Assembly: GCF_037201975.1 (NCBI RefSeq)
Contig: NZ_CP147520.1
Span: forward strand, 2,666,001 to 2,730,000
Direction: 5' to 3'
DNA length: 64,000 nucleotides
Origin: Streptomyces sp. TG1A-60
GTDB taxonomy: Bacteria > Actinomycetota > Actinomycetes > Streptomycetales > Streptomycetaceae
Shown here: positions 17,807 through 26,625 of the stretch, one piece after another
How the letters are laid out: each line of letters starts with the position of its first letter
Position numbering within the stretch: the stretch's first letter is position 1
Program-made: the position numbers and the translations under genes
Notes under the pieces: model-generated
The model's input: the letters and a program-made list of their open reading frames with translations, nothing else
Told to the model about the DNA's origin: nothing
The model's database searches: none

Positions 17807-18787
17807 GTGAAAACCGTGGAACCCGCGCCCGCCGCGGCCTCTGGCCGGGAGCAGGCCCCGCCCCTCGCCGCACCGCCGCGTCCCACCCGCAACCGCGAGT
17901 GGCTGCACGGACTGCTGATGTCCGCCCCCTCCGTCGTCGGGCTGATCGCCTTCGTCGGCATCCCCTTCTGCTACGCCGTGGTGCTCTCCTTCTACAACGT
18001 GCGCCTCGGCTCCCCGCTGGAGCCGACCTTCTTCGGGGTCGAGCAGTACCGGCGGCTGTTCACCGACCCCGACCTCTCCGGCCCGTTCCTGCGGGCGCTG
18101 CTGAACAACCTGACCTTCGCCGCGGTCGTCGTACCGCTCCAGTCGGGTCTCGCCCTCGGTCTGGCGATCCTGCTCAACCGGAAGCTGAAGGCGATCGGCC
18201 TTTTCCGGTCGCTCTTCTTCATGCCGGTCGTCTTCCCGATGGCGCTGGTGGCCGTGATCTGGCGACTGATCCTCGCCCGCAGCGACCAGGGCATGCTCAA
18301 CTCCGCGCTGGACGCGGTGAGTTTCGGCAACTGGGGCGCGTTCGACTGGCTCGGCGACGGGCTGACCGCGATGGCGTCCATCATCGTGCTCTCCGTCTGG
18401 CAGGGCGTCGGCTTCCAGATGGTCATCCTGCTCGCCGGGCTCCAGCAGATCCCGGGCGAGCTCTACGAGGCCGCCGAGCTCGACCGGGCCTCCCGCTGGC
18501 AGCAGTTCCGGCACGTCACGCTGCCCGGCATCCGGGGCACCCTCGTGTTCGTCGCGCTGCTCACGTCGGTGCTGTCGTTCCGGGTCTTCGACCAGGTGTA
18601 CGTGCTGGTCAAGGGCGGCGGGCTGGACGAGGACGCCGCCCGCACGGTGATGTACCAGGCCGTCACCACCGCCTTCGACCAGAACAACATCGGCCAGGCC
18701 TCCGCGATCACCGTCGTGTTCTTCCTGATCGTCGTCGTCCTGACCCTGATCCAACGCCGTCTCGTCCGGCCCGACCACGAGGACTGA
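17807..18787 (+). CDS. Sugar ABC transporter permease, MalF type
   Basis: A 326-residue membrane protein with GTG start and a GGAAGAGG ribosome site. After a Pro-rich cytoplasmic N-terminus it has six predicted membrane helices and the EAA loop (YEAAELDRASRWQQFRHVT). It pairs with the MalG-type permease encoded 7 bases downstream. No ATPase gene accompanies the set; in Streptomyces such importers are energised by the shared ATPase MsiK, encoded elsewhere. Confidence 0.9.
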   Translation: MKTVEPAPAAASGREQAPPLAAPPRPTRNREWLHGLLMSAPSVVGLIAFVGIPFCYAVVLSFYNVRLGSPLEPTFFGVEQYRRLFTDPDLSGPFLRALLNNLTFAAVVVPLQSGLALGLAILLNRKLKAIGLFRSLFFMPVVFPMALVAVIWRLILARSDQGMLNSALDAVSFGNWGAFDWLGDGLTAMASIIVLSVWQGVGFQMVILLAGLQQIPGELYEAAELDRASRWQQFRHVTLPGIRGTLVFVALLTSVLSFRVFDQVYVLVKGGGLDEDAARTVMYQAVTTAFDQNNIGQASAITVVFFLIVVVLTLIQRRLVRPDHED

Positions 18788-18794
18788 CTCAGAC

Positions 18795-19655
18795 ATGAGT
18801 ACGAGCACGAGTACCGGCCTCTCCCACGGGCCCCTGCGCCGCTTCCTCGACTACGCCGTCCTCTCCGTCCTGGCGTTCGTCTTCACGCTGCCCGTCCTCT
18901 ACCTCTTCCTCGGCAGCCTCAAGCCGTCCGACGAGGTCCTGGACGGCCTGTCCGGCTTCCTCCCCACCCACCTCTCCTTCGACAACTACTCCGCCGTCCT
19001 GGACAGCCTGAACTCCGACAGCACCGGTTACTTCTGGCAGTTCATGGGCGTCTCGCTGCTGCTGGCGTTCGTGGTGGTGACGGGCGGCCTCTTCATCAAC
19101 TCGATGGCGGCGTACGGGCTTTCGCGGTTGAAGTGGCGGGGCAGGGAGGCCGTCTTCACGCTCATCCTGCTGCTGATGCTGGTCCCGTTCGAGTCGGTGG
19201 CCGTGCCGCTGTTCTACATGTTCAACGACCAGCGGAACACGCTCTTCATCCAGGCGCTCCCCTTCGTCGCCAACGCCTTCTCGGTCTACATGTTCCACAC
19301 GTTCTTCCGCTCGATCCCCCCGAGCATCGAGGAGGCGGCCCGGCTGGACGGCGCCGGCCCCTGGCGCACCTTCTTCGCGATCATCGTCCCGATGAGCAGG
19401 CCGGTCTTCGCCTCCGTCGCGATCCTGACCTTTCTCACCCAGTGGAGCTCGTTCCTGTGGCCGGTGCTGATGGTCTCCGACCCCTCCGTGCGTCCGCTGC
19501 CGCTGGAGATGAGCGTCTTCCAGGGCCAGCAGCCCCCGGACTGGGGCCAGATCCTCGCCTTCGGCGTGCTCCTCGTCCTGCCGGTGCTGATCGTCTTCGC
19601 CTTCTTCCAGCGGTGGTTCGTCCAGGGGGTGGCCAGTTCGGCGGTGAAGGGCTGA
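18795..19655 (+). CDS. Sugar ABC transporter permease, MalG type
   Basis: A 286-residue membrane protein with six predicted helices, the large MalG-type periplasmic loop (SDEVLDGLSGFLPTHLS) and the EAA loop (IEEAARLDGAGPWRTFFAI). It is the last gene of the sugar-uptake operon. It ends ...ASSAVKG, the usual C-terminus of this family. Confidence 0.9.
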   Translation: MSTSTSTGLSHGPLRRFLDYAVLSVLAFVFTLPVLYLFLGSLKPSDEVLDGLSGFLPTHLSFDNYSAVLDSLNSDSTGYFWQFMGVSLLLAFVVVTGGLFINSMAAYGLSRLKWRGREAVFTLILLLMLVPFESVAVPLFYMFNDQRNTLFIQALPFVANAFSVYMFHTFFRSIPPSIEEAARLDGAGPWRTFFAIIVPMSRPVFASVAILTFLTQWSSFLWPVLMVSDPSVRPLPLEMSVFQGQQPPDWGQILAFGVLLVLPVLIVFAFFQRWFVQGVASSAVKG

Positions 19656-19876
19656 CCGCCCAGGGCCTTGGCTTGGTGTGAAGCCCTGAACACGTCGTAC
19701 GGGACGGGATCGACCCCTCGGTGGCCGAGGGGACGCTCTTCTCGCTGATCGGCCCGACCAGCGCGGGCACACAGCGTGGGCACACGATGCGGGCAGGGCG
19801 ACGACGGTGCAGATCCTTTCCCCTCTGATCGGCGGCGGACGGCGGCGACATCAGGGGCGGCGGACAGGCCCCGGCG
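19656..19876. other. Gene-poor stretch after the sugar operon
   Basis: No frame with coding character is convincing on either strand. It leads into broken gene pieces and is best seen as degenerate sequence. Confidence 0.4.
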
Positions 19877-20140
19877 CACCACCGGCGCCTCCTGGAACCC
19901 CCCGCCGCCGACCCCGACATCTCACCCGCCGACCGCGAGACCATCGCCGCCCTCCTCGCCAAGGGCGTGCTCCGCGGCGTCAACTTCACCACCACCGACT
20001 GCGACGCCCTCTACACCCGCGTCGACGTCTCCGGCGCCGACGTCCTCCGGGCACCGATCGACCAGCCCTGCGGCGTCCGCGACTGCGCCTTCCGCGACCC
20101 GGCGGGCAACATGCTGCGCTTCACGCAGCGCCGCAACTGA
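19877..20140 (+). pseudogene. C-terminal fragment of a glyoxalase/VOC-fold protein
   Basis: In the frame ending at TGA 20138-20140 the product reads ISPADRETIAALLAKGVLRG, then VNFTTTDCDAL and ends RDPAGNMLRFTQRRN, the typical C-terminal half of a VOC (glyoxalase/bleomycin-resistance) protein. No start codon or N-terminal half is found upstream in the same frame, so the gene is truncated. Confidence 0.6.
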
Positions 20141-20351
20141 GCGGCCACCGCGCCGAGGTGCGGCAGGCGGCGGAAACGCCGTTGCGTGGAGCGGGGCGCC
20201 GGGAGACCGTACGGGTTCGTCCGGCCGTATGGGTCGGGACCGTACGAGGGGGAGCGGCGCTGTGGGTGGAACGAGCGAGAGCGGACTCGGGGGCGACGGG
20301 CGCGGAAGCGGGGGCGAGGATGAGAGCGGGAGCGGGAGCGCTGCGCACGGG

Positions 20352-20468
20352 GCGATCCGGTGGACATACGCATTCGTGGACCGGTCGGCGGCCGGGTTCG
20401 AGCGGGCGTGTGCCTTCTGGACGGCGGTCACGGCGACCCGCCTCTCCGAACCACGGGGCGAGCGGCGC
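20352..20468 (+). pseudogene. N-terminal fragment of a second VOC-fold protein
   Basis: The frame encodes AIRWTYAFVDRSAAGFERA and ACAFWTAVTATRLSEPRGER, the opening strand-helix-strand of a VOC protein. The frame then runs into non-coding sequence. The region 20141-20351 upstream has no gene. Both VOC pieces point to deletion events here. Confidence 0.5.
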
Positions 20469-20640
20469 GGTGACGCCGCCCCCGGTACAGCGCGGAGCCG
20501 CGTGAGAGGGTCTCGGTGAATCTGACGGAGCCCCCGGGGGCGCAGCAACCACAATCTCGCCTCCCGGACCTTCTCAGCCGACGCCTCCGCCGCCCAACGC
20601 ACATCTCCGCGGCGGCCTCCTCGATCGCCTCATGATCGGC

Positions 20641-20780
20641 GGCCGGACCGGTACGGCCGTCAGCGCCGGACCGGTACGGCCGTCAGCGCCGGACCGGTAC
20701 GGCCGTCAGCGCCGGACCGGTACGGCCGTCAGCGCCGGACCGGTACGGCCGTCAGCGCCGGACCGGTACGGCCGTCAGCG
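20641..20780. repeat. 23-bp tandem repeat, five perfect copies plus partial copies
   Basis: The unit GGCCGTCAGCGCCGGACCGG followed by TAC occurs five times without a mismatch (20655-20677, 20678-20700, 20701-20723, 20724-20746, 20747-20769), with a partial copy on each side. There is no spacer, so it is not CRISPR. The right edge contains the stop codon of the minus-strand fragment next to it. Copy number is likely variable between strains. Confidence 0.95.
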
Positions 20781-20888
20781 CTTCCTGCTGTAGGTCCGCA
20801 CGACCACCCCGTTGTCGAAGCTCCGCAGCTCGTCGAGCGTGAACACGGAGAGACCGCGACCCACGAGCGGGCCGCCCGGCCGCACAAC
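20775..20888 (-). pseudogene. C-terminal fragment of an unidentified protein
   Basis: The last 37 codons read GGPLVGRGLSVFTLDELRSF and then DNGVVVRTYSRKR before TGA, with clean third-position GC; upstream the frame loses coding character. The stop lies in the edge of the 23-bp repeat array. Family not recognised. Confidence 0.4.
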
Positions 20889-21051
20889 GCGGCGGGCCCC
20901 GCACACCGTGGGGATGTGCGTGGCCCGCCCTGGCCGGAGACACCGGCACCGTGCGGGGTCAGGTCGGCACGGCACCGGCGTCGCCGGGGCTCTACGAGAA
21001 TCACGCGCGGCCTCTTGCTTCTGCCGAGCCACCTGGCCCGTGGCCACCGCG

Positions 21052-22608
21052 TCAGCTGCTGCGGCGCGTCACGAACTCGGCCAGGGCGAGGAGCCCGCCG
21101 GCCGAGTCCGGATCCGGTACCGCACGGGAGAGTGCCTGCATGGCCCGGGCCATGCGGTCGGCGGCCTGGATCTGCGCCCAGTCGCGCCCGCCGGCCCGCT
21201 CCACCACCAGTGCCGTGCGCTCCAGGTCCCCCTCCTCGTACGGCAGCCCGTACAACTCGGCGAGTTCGGCGGCCTCCGGGGTGCCGGAGGTGAGCGCGGC
21301 GACCACCGGGAGGGACTTCTTGCGGACCATGAGGTCCGCCCCGGCCGGCTTGCCGGTGCGGCTCGGGTCCCCCCAGATGCCGATCACGTCGTCGACGAGC
21401 TGGAAGGCAAGCCCGGCCTCCCGCCCGAACGCGTCGAAGGCCTCGACGTCCTCCTCGCCGGCCCCCGCGTACAACGCCCCCAGCGCACAGGCGCAGCCGA
21501 GCAGCGCGCCCGTCTTCGCCTCGGCCATGGCGAGCACCTCGTCGAGGGTGACCTCCTCCGGTCGACGCCCCTCCATTTCGGTGTCCGTGTGTTGTCCCGC
21601 GCACAGTTCGACGACACAGGACGCGAGCCGTGCTGAGGCAGCGGCCGACGCCGGATGCGGATCCTCGGCGAGCAACCGCTGGGCCAGGGCCTGCATCGCG
21701 TCCCCGGCGAGGATCGCGTCGGGGATCCCGAAGACGGTCCACGCGGTGGGCCGGTGCCTGCGGGTGGTGTCCCGGTCCATCACGTCGTCGTGCAGCAGTG
21801 TGAAGTTGTGCACCAGTTCCACGGCGGCGGCGGCCCGTACGGCGGCGGACTCACGGCCGCCGAGCGCGGCGACCGCAGCCAGGACCAGGGCGGGGCGTAT
21901 CGCCTTGCCCGGGGCCCTCGCGGACGGGGTGCCGTCCGCGTGCTCCCAGCCGAAGTGGTAGCGCGCGACCCGGCGCATCGAGCCGGGCAACGACGCGACT
22001 GCCCGCCGCAGTTCGGGGTCGAAGGACACTCGCGCCTGCTCCAGGATCCCTTCCGCCTCCTGCCCGTCGAACGAACCCGCCCCGCCCACACCCCGGCCCC
22101 CGGCGGGAGCCTCGGCCCGCACCGGCCCCCCGGCACCCCCCGGATCCTGGGCTCCCTTCCCCTCCCCGGCTCCCTCCGAATCCACGGCTCCCCCCGGATT
22201 CAGGGGCCCACCCCGGTCACAAACCCCTGCCGAACCCACGGCCCCCGCCGGTTCCGGGGACCCATCCGGCTCCAGGACCCCTGCCGAATCCACGCTTCCC
22301 GTCGGCTCCACGCCCTCCGTCGGCTCCTCGGCTCCCGCCGGCTCTGCCACCATCGGCAGATCGCCGACTCCCTCCGGGCCCACCGCCCTCATCGAATCGA
22401 CGGCCCTCGCTCGGCCCGCCGCGCCCGCCGCGCCCGCCGCGCCCGCCGCGCCCGCCGGATGAACGCCCCCGGTCGGCTCGACCGCGCCCGCCGGGCCCGA
22501 GGGAGTCTCGATGGGGCTCCGCCCTTCCGGGGTCCGGCTTGCCCGAGCATCGGCGCTCGGGATTCCGGCGGCGGGGCTCTGCTTCGTCTCCGTCATGAAC
22601 TCACCCAT
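21052..22608 (-). CDS. Polyprenyl diphosphate synthase with long disordered repeat N-terminus (likely encapsulin cargo)
   Basis: A 518-residue protein. Residues about 185-518 are a trans-isoprenyl diphosphate synthase: GKAIRPALVLAAVAALGG, first Asp-rich motif LLHDDVMDRDTTRR (residues 272-285), second motif FQLVDDVIGIWGDP (about 403-415) and TGKPAGADLMVRKKSLP. Residues 1-184 have no fold and are Ala/Gly/Pro/Glu-rich, with loose hexapeptide repeats such as EPAGAE, EPTGSV, EPDGSP and a GAAGAAGAAG tract. Ordinary enzymes of the family are about 330-380 residues. It lies 111 bases downstream of a family 2B encapsulin gene on the same strand. In this family, disordered N-terminal extensions are known to mark cargo for encapsulation, so this enzyme is the probable cargo (inference). 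Product chain length cannot be told from sequence alone. Confidence 0.9.
   Translation of the reverse strand: MGEFMTETKQSPAAGIPSADARASRTPEGRSPIETPSGPAGAVEPTGGVHPAGAAGAAGAAGAAGRARAVDSMRAVGPEGVGDLPMVAEPAGAEEPTEGVEPTGSVDSAGVLEPDGSPEPAGAVGSAGVCDRGGPLNPGGAVDSEGAGEGKGAQDPGGAGGPVRAEAPAGGRGVGGAGSFDGQEAEGILEQARVSFDPELRRAVASLPGSMRRVARYHFGWEHADGTPSARAPGKAIRPALVLAAVAALGGRESAAVRAAAAVELVHNFTLLHDDVMDRDTTRRHRPTAWTVFGIPDAILAGDAMQALAQRLLAEDPHPASAAASARLASCVVELCAGQHTDTEMEGRRPEEVTLDEVLAMAEAKTGALLGCACALGALYAGAGEEDVEAFDAFGREAGLAFQLVDDVIGIWGDPSRTGKPAGADLMVRKKSLPVVAALTSGTPEAAELAELYGLPYEEGDLERTALVVERAGGRDWAQIQAADRMARAMQALSRAVPDPDSAGGLLALAEFVTRRSS
22414..22457. repeat. 9-bp microsatellite coding the GAA tract in the disordered region
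   Basis: GCCCGCCGC is repeated about four and a half times in tandem. The unit is three codons long, so copy-number change shortens or lengthens the disordered segment without breaking the frame. Confidence 0.85.
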
Positions 22609-22674
22609 GGGATCGCCTCGGAGAGTCGGCGTACGGTGGCGGTTCCGCTGTCGCTGGGCGCGTACTCCCAGGGG

Positions 22675-22698
22675 GTTCCCGCCCTGACGGGCGGGAAC
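22675..22698 (-). other. Intercistronic hairpin between encapsulin and synthase genes
   Basis: A perfect 10-bp stem (GTTCCCGCCC, 22675-22684, with 22689-22698) and a 4-base loop lie 21 bases after the encapsulin stop. There is no U-tract, so partial termination or message protection is more likely than complete termination. Confidence 0.65.
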
Positions 22699-22719
22699 AC
22701 GGCGTCCGGTCGGAGCAGG

Positions 22720-24126
22720 TCACCGCCAGCGACCGATCTCGACGTTCTCCAGAACGCCGAGCGCGTCGGGGACCAGGACCGCGGCCGAGTAGTAGGCCGT
22801 CACGAGGTACTTGATGATCGCCTGTTCGTTGATTCCCATGAACCGCACGGACAGGCTGGGCTCGATCTCGTCCGGGATGCTCGCGGCCCGCAGACCGATG
22901 ACGCCCTGGTCTTCCTCACCGGTACGCATGGCGATGATCGAGGTGGTCCGGGCCTCGGTGACCGGGATCTTGTTGCACGGGTAGATCGGTACGCCGCGCC
23001 AGGTCGGGATGCGGTTGCCGGCGATGTCGATCGTCTCCGGGACGAGTCCGCGCTTGTTCAGCTCTCGGCCGAACGCGGAGATCGCGCGCGGGTGGGCGAG
23101 CAGCAGCTTGGTGCCCCTGCGGCGGCTGAGCAGTTCGTCCAGGTCGTCCGGGCCGGGCACCCCCTCGTGCGGCTGGAGCCGCTGGTCGTACTCGCAGTTG
23201 TGGAGCAGGCCGAACTCGCGGTTGTTGATGAGCTCGTGCTCCTGGCGTTCCTTCAACGCCTCGACGGTGAGCCGGACCTGCTGCTCGGTCTGGTTCATCG
23301 GCTGGTTGTAGAGGTCGGCCACGCGCGTGTGGATGCGCAGGACGGTCTGGGCGACGCTCAGTTCGTACTCGCGCGGCGCGGCCTCGTAGTCGACGAAGGT
23401 GTGTGGGATGTCCGGCTCGCCGCTGTGACCGGCGGCGAGGTCGATCTCCTTCTCGCCGTACTTGTTGGTGCGCTGCGACGGGATCGCGCGCTGCTCCTGA
23501 AGGTGCTCGCTGAGGGTCTCGGCGCGCTCCGCGACCTGCTCGACGGCCTGACGCGGCAGGACGAGCACCGTGCACGCGGTGACCGCGCGGGCCGTGTACT
23601 CCCAGATCGCGTCGGCGTCGAGCAGCGCCTGGTCGCCGAAGTAGGCGCCGTCGGCCAGCACACCGAGGATTGCGTCGTCGCCGTAGGGCCCGGTGCCGAT
23701 CTTCTCGACCTTGCCGTGGGCGAGCAGGAACACCTCCTCGGCCCGGCTGCCGAACTCGGCCAGCACATCACCGGGCGCGAACTCCCGCTGCTCGCACCGC
23801 CGGGCCAGCTCGCCCAGCACGTCGATGTCCTCGTAACTGCGCAGGGCGGGCAGTTCACCCAGCTCCGCGGGGATGACGGCGACCTGGTCGCCGGTCTTCA
23901 CGAAGGTGACGCGGCCGTCGCCGACCGCGTAGGTGAGCCGCCTGTTCACCCGGTACGTGCCACCCTGCACGTTCACCCAGGGCAGGGTGCGCAGCAGCCA
24001 GCGCGAGCTGATCTCCTGCATCTGAGGTGTGGACTTCGTGGTGGTGGCCAGGTTCCGGGCAGCGGCCGTGCCGAGACTCTGCTGCGGCCTGTCCTGCTGC
24101 GAGCGGACCTCTTCGCCTACCGACAT
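22720..24126 (-). CDS. Family 2B encapsulin shell protein (EshA-like, cyclic-nucleotide-binding domain insert)
   Basis: A 468-residue protein. Residues about 20-95 ([20 protein letters not shown], then [18 protein letters not shown]) and 215-468 belong to the HK97-like family 2 encapsulin fold. Residues about 95-210 are an inserted cyclic-nucleotide-binding domain ([20 protein letters not shown], then [11 protein letters not shown] and [15 protein letters not shown]). This insert defines subfamily 2B, whose Streptomyces member EshA was first described as a cyclic-nucleotide-binding particle protein tied to antibiotic production. The protein should assemble a hollow icosahedral shell in the cytoplasm. 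The next gene encodes a polyprenyl synthase with a disordered N-terminus, a known kind of cargo pairing. Whether the CNB domain still binds a nucleotide cannot be judged; the usual Glu of the phosphate cassette is Asp here. Confidence 0.92.
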   Translation of the reverse strand: MSVGEEVRSQQDRPQQSLGTAAARNLATTTKSTPQMQEISSRWLLRTLPWVNVQGGTYRVNRRLTYAVGDGRVTFVKTGDQVAVIPAELGELPALRSYEDIDVLGELARRCEQREFAPGDVLAEFGSRAEEVFLLAHGKVEKIGTGPYGDDAILGVLADGAYFGDQALLDADAIWEYTARAVTACTVLVLPRQAVEQVAERAETLSEHLQEQRAIPSQRTNKYGEKEIDLAAGHSGEPDIPHTFVDYEAAPREYELSVAQTVLRIHTRVADLYNQPMNQTEQQVRLTVEALKERQEHELINNREFGLLHNCEYDQRLQPHEGVPGPDDLDELLSRRRGTKLLLAHPRAISAFGRELNKRGLVPETIDIAGNRIPTWRGVPIYPCNKIPVTEARTTSIIAMRTGEEDQGVIGLRAASIPDEIEPSLSVRFMGINEQAIIKYLVTAYYSAAVLVPDALGVLENVEIGRWR

Positions 24127-24409
24127 ACGGATTTCCCCTCCGGGTGTGCACTGATATCGCGGTCACCGATCTCGCGATCCAGCCTCGCATCACGGAGCGT
24201 GTTGGTGCTATTACCCGAAAGAGCGGGAATGGATCTTAGGGGACTGGGCATATCCAGGCACTTTGCCGACCATCCGTGCCCCTCCCCCATCTGACCGGAT
24301 CGACTCGCACGCCCCACCACCCCACTGGCTCCCGGGGGAGTCAGGAGCACAAGCCGGCGTACGAAGCGGCCACGGCCAGCGGCCGTCGCACCGTACGAAG
24401 GAGTCGGTC
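24127..24409. other. Region upstream of the encapsulin operon
   Basis: No gene is seen. It must contain the encapsulin promoter (minus strand), and it leads into the amidase pseudogene on the plus strand. Confidence 0.5.
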
Positions 24410-24960
24410 ATGGCCCAGCCCATGCCCGCGAACAGATATCTCACCGTCCTCACGAACGGGGGCGTCCGGATCGTCGAGGCCGGCGACTGGGATCATCACG
24501 ACCGCAACCACACGCGCCCCTGGGGGCCGTGCACGGCGTGTTGATCCACCACACCGTCACGCCCGGCAGCGAACGGACCGTCCGCGTCTGCCGCGGCGGC
24601 TACTCGGGCCTGACCGGGCCCGTTGTGCCACGCCCCGTCATCACGGCCGCGTCCACCTCGTCGGCTAGGGCCGCGCCGATCACGCCGGTCTCGGCGACGA
24701 CGACGTCCTGCGCACGGTGATCGCCGAGAACGCGGTGCCGCCGGACAACGAGGCCGCCACCGACGGCAACCGCCACTTCTCCGGTTTCGAGTGCGAGAAC
24801 CCGGGCGACGGCCCTGCCCCCCTGGCCCGAGTCCCAACTCGACGCCATCGAAGGGGTCTCCGCCGCCGTCTGCCGCCACCACGGCTGGAACCAAGAGATC
24901 CGTCACAGGCCATCTCGAACGGCAGCCCGGCAAGGTCGCGCCCCCCGAGGCTTACCCATG
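24410..24960 (+). pseudogene. Decayed N-acetylmuramoyl-L-alanine amidase
   Basis: From ATG 24410 the frame reads MAQPMPANRYLTVLTNGGVR and stops at TGA 24540-24542. Amidase-like sequence continues in other frames: VHGVLIHHTVTPGSERTV (substrate-binding front), VIAENAVPPDNEAATDGN with RHFSGFECENPGDG (core), and LERQPGKVAPPEAYP near the end. At least three frame changes are needed, so the gene is dead. The intact family cleaves the amide bond between muramic acid and the stem peptide. Confidence 0.75.
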
Positions 24961-25087
24961 AACCGCATGACAGGCCGCATACGGGCCCGCCTGACGGAGC
25001 TCCCCCACCACCGCACGTACGAGCGGGCCCCGCCCCCGGCACCGGGACGGGCTGGTCTTCGGGGACCGGCGGCGGCACCCCGGACAG

Positions 25088-26017
25088 ATGTCCGACAATG
25101 ACCGGGTGAGCAGCCGCCCCGCAGACCCCGTCGCCGCCCTGAACCCCCGGCTGCCGTCCCCTCTGCGGGAAGTCGCGGACGACCGCTTCGCCCGCCACGG
25201 CGTGCGGCTGCTGCTGAAGCGCGACGACCTGATCCACCCCCGGCTCATCGGCAACAAGTGGCGCAAGCTGGCCCCCAACCTGCGCGCGGCGGACGGCCGC
25301 CCGCTGCTCACCTTCGGCGGCGCGTACTCGAACCACCTGCGAGCCACCGCAGCCGGGGGCCGTCTCCTGGGCCTGCCCACCATCGGCGTGGTCCGTGGCG
25401 AGGAACTGGCCGACCGCCCCCTCAACCCGTCCCTGGCCCGCTGCGCGGCGGACGGCATGCGGCTGCACTTCGTCGACAGATCGACATACCGCCACAAGAC
25501 CGACCCGGCCACCCTGGCCGCAGTCCTGCGCGCCGCCGACGCCGAGGACACCCACGTCGTTCCCGAGGGCGGCAGCAACCCCCTCGCCGTGCGCGGCTGC
25601 CAGGACCTCGGCGCGGAGCTGCGCGGCCGTGCGGACGTGGTGGCCGTCGCCTGCGGCACGGGCGGCACTCTGGCCGGCCTGGCCGCGGGCCTGGCCCCCG
25701 ACCAGCGCGCGCTGGGCGTCCCCGTCCTCAAGGGCGGCTTCCTCGAAGAGGAGATACGGCAACTCCAGGACCAGACCTTCGGCGGCCCGCGCGGCAACTG
25801 GCGCCTCGACGACCGCTTCCACTTCGGCGGCTACGCCCGCACCACCCCCGAGCTGGACGCCTTCGCCACGGACTTCGAGACCCGCCACGCCCTCCCCGTG
25901 GAGCGTCTCTATGTCGCCAAGTTGCTCTGCGGACTTGTCACCCTGGTGTCGGAGGGCGCCTTCCCGCGCGGGACGACGATCGCCGCGGTGATCACCGGAC
26001 GCCCGCTCACCGAGTAG
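25088..26017 (+). CDS. PLP-dependent ACC deaminase / D-cysteine desulfhydrase family protein
   Basis: A 309-residue fold type II PLP enzyme: lysine segment LIHPRLIGNKWRKLAPNL, then FGGAYSNHLRATAAAGG-like core (AYSNHLRATAAGGRLLG) and the phosphate-binding ACGTGGTLAGLAAGL. Members deaminate 1-aminocyclopropane-1-carboxylate or desulfurate D-cysteine. The residues that separate the two activities cannot be assigned safely here. It lies alone between two decayed genes, yet its own frame is intact. Confidence 0.88.
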   Translation: MSDNDRVSSRPADPVAALNPRLPSPLREVADDRFARHGVRLLLKRDDLIHPRLIGNKWRKLAPNLRAADGRPLLTFGGAYSNHLRATAAGGRLLGLPTIGVVRGEELADRPLNPSLARCAADGMRLHFVDRSTYRHKTDPATLAAVLRAADAEDTHVVPEGGSNPLAVRGCQDLGAELRGRADVVAVACGTGGTLAGLAAGLAPDQRALGVPVLKGGFLEEEIRQLQDQTFGGPRGNWRLDDRFHFGGYARTTPELDAFATDFETRHALPVERLYVAKLLCGLVTLVSEGAFPRGTTIAAVITGRPLTE

Positions 26018-26359
26018 GCCCTCCAGCCCGAGGACGCCTCCAGGTGGACGCCGCCTCCTTTGGGTCCAGCCTCCGCAGCAGCGTGCGCAGCGTCTCGTCG
26101 TCGAACGTACGGCAGCGGGGGCGGGGTCAGCGGCAGGACGGTCTCGGGGGCGAGCCCGTAGTCGGCACTCCGGGCAGGTACGACACCGCGAGCACCATCG
26201 CCACCAGCAGCAGCGGGGCGGGCACCGAGGTGCGCACCGGGCGGCTCCGGCGACCGTCGCACCCTCCGCGACCGGCAAACAGCAAGGGCGACAAGCGCAC
26301 CGCTGCCCGCGCCTTCGTTTCCGCGCGAGCCTTCACGCACCCGTCGTAACCTGGCCATC
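26018..26359. other. Degenerate stretch
   Basis: A short minus-strand piece (RFDDETLRTLLRRLDPKEA) followed by hydrophobic fragments in other frames suggests the end of a lost membrane-protein gene, but nothing can be assigned. Confidence 0.3.
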
Positions 26360-26625
26360 ATGAAACAGTGCACGCACGCGGAGGCACTGCCGCACCCGAG
26401 GCCGTTCCCCTGAGCGAGACCCGCCCGGAGCGCCTGGCCGCGGGGAGCCACCCGGTGCGATCGCGTATGTGCCTGGAAGTGCGAACGCGTGAGCTGCTGC
26501 GACTCCTCGCCGATGCTCCACGCGACCGAGCACCACAAGGAGAACGGCCAATCCCATCATGCGCACCTTCGAGGCGGGCGGGCGGGACGTGGCGCTGGTG
26601 CTTCGTCGACCACGTCCTCGTACGA
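26360..26625 (+). pseudogene. Decayed UBP-type zinc-finger protein
   Basis: Starting MKQCTHAEALPHPRP, the family pattern continues across frames as PLSETRPERLAAGSHPVRS, then VSCCDSSPMLHATEHHKEN and WRWCFVDHVLV. An intact gene would encode about 85 residues with Cys/His pairs resembling the ubiquitin-hydrolase zinc finger. Several cysteines are changed and at least three frameshifts are present. The rest of 26626-26981 holds no gene but must carry the prsH-sigH promoter. Confidence 0.7.

Noticed and set aside
20641..20780. Possible CRISPR array
   Set aside because: The 23-bp units are contiguous with no spacers and there are no Cas genes.
21052..22608. Second Asp-rich motif DDVIG seen as a defective prenyl synthase
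   Set aside because: DDxxG with the following GD is usual in actinobacterial geranylgeranyl-type synthases.
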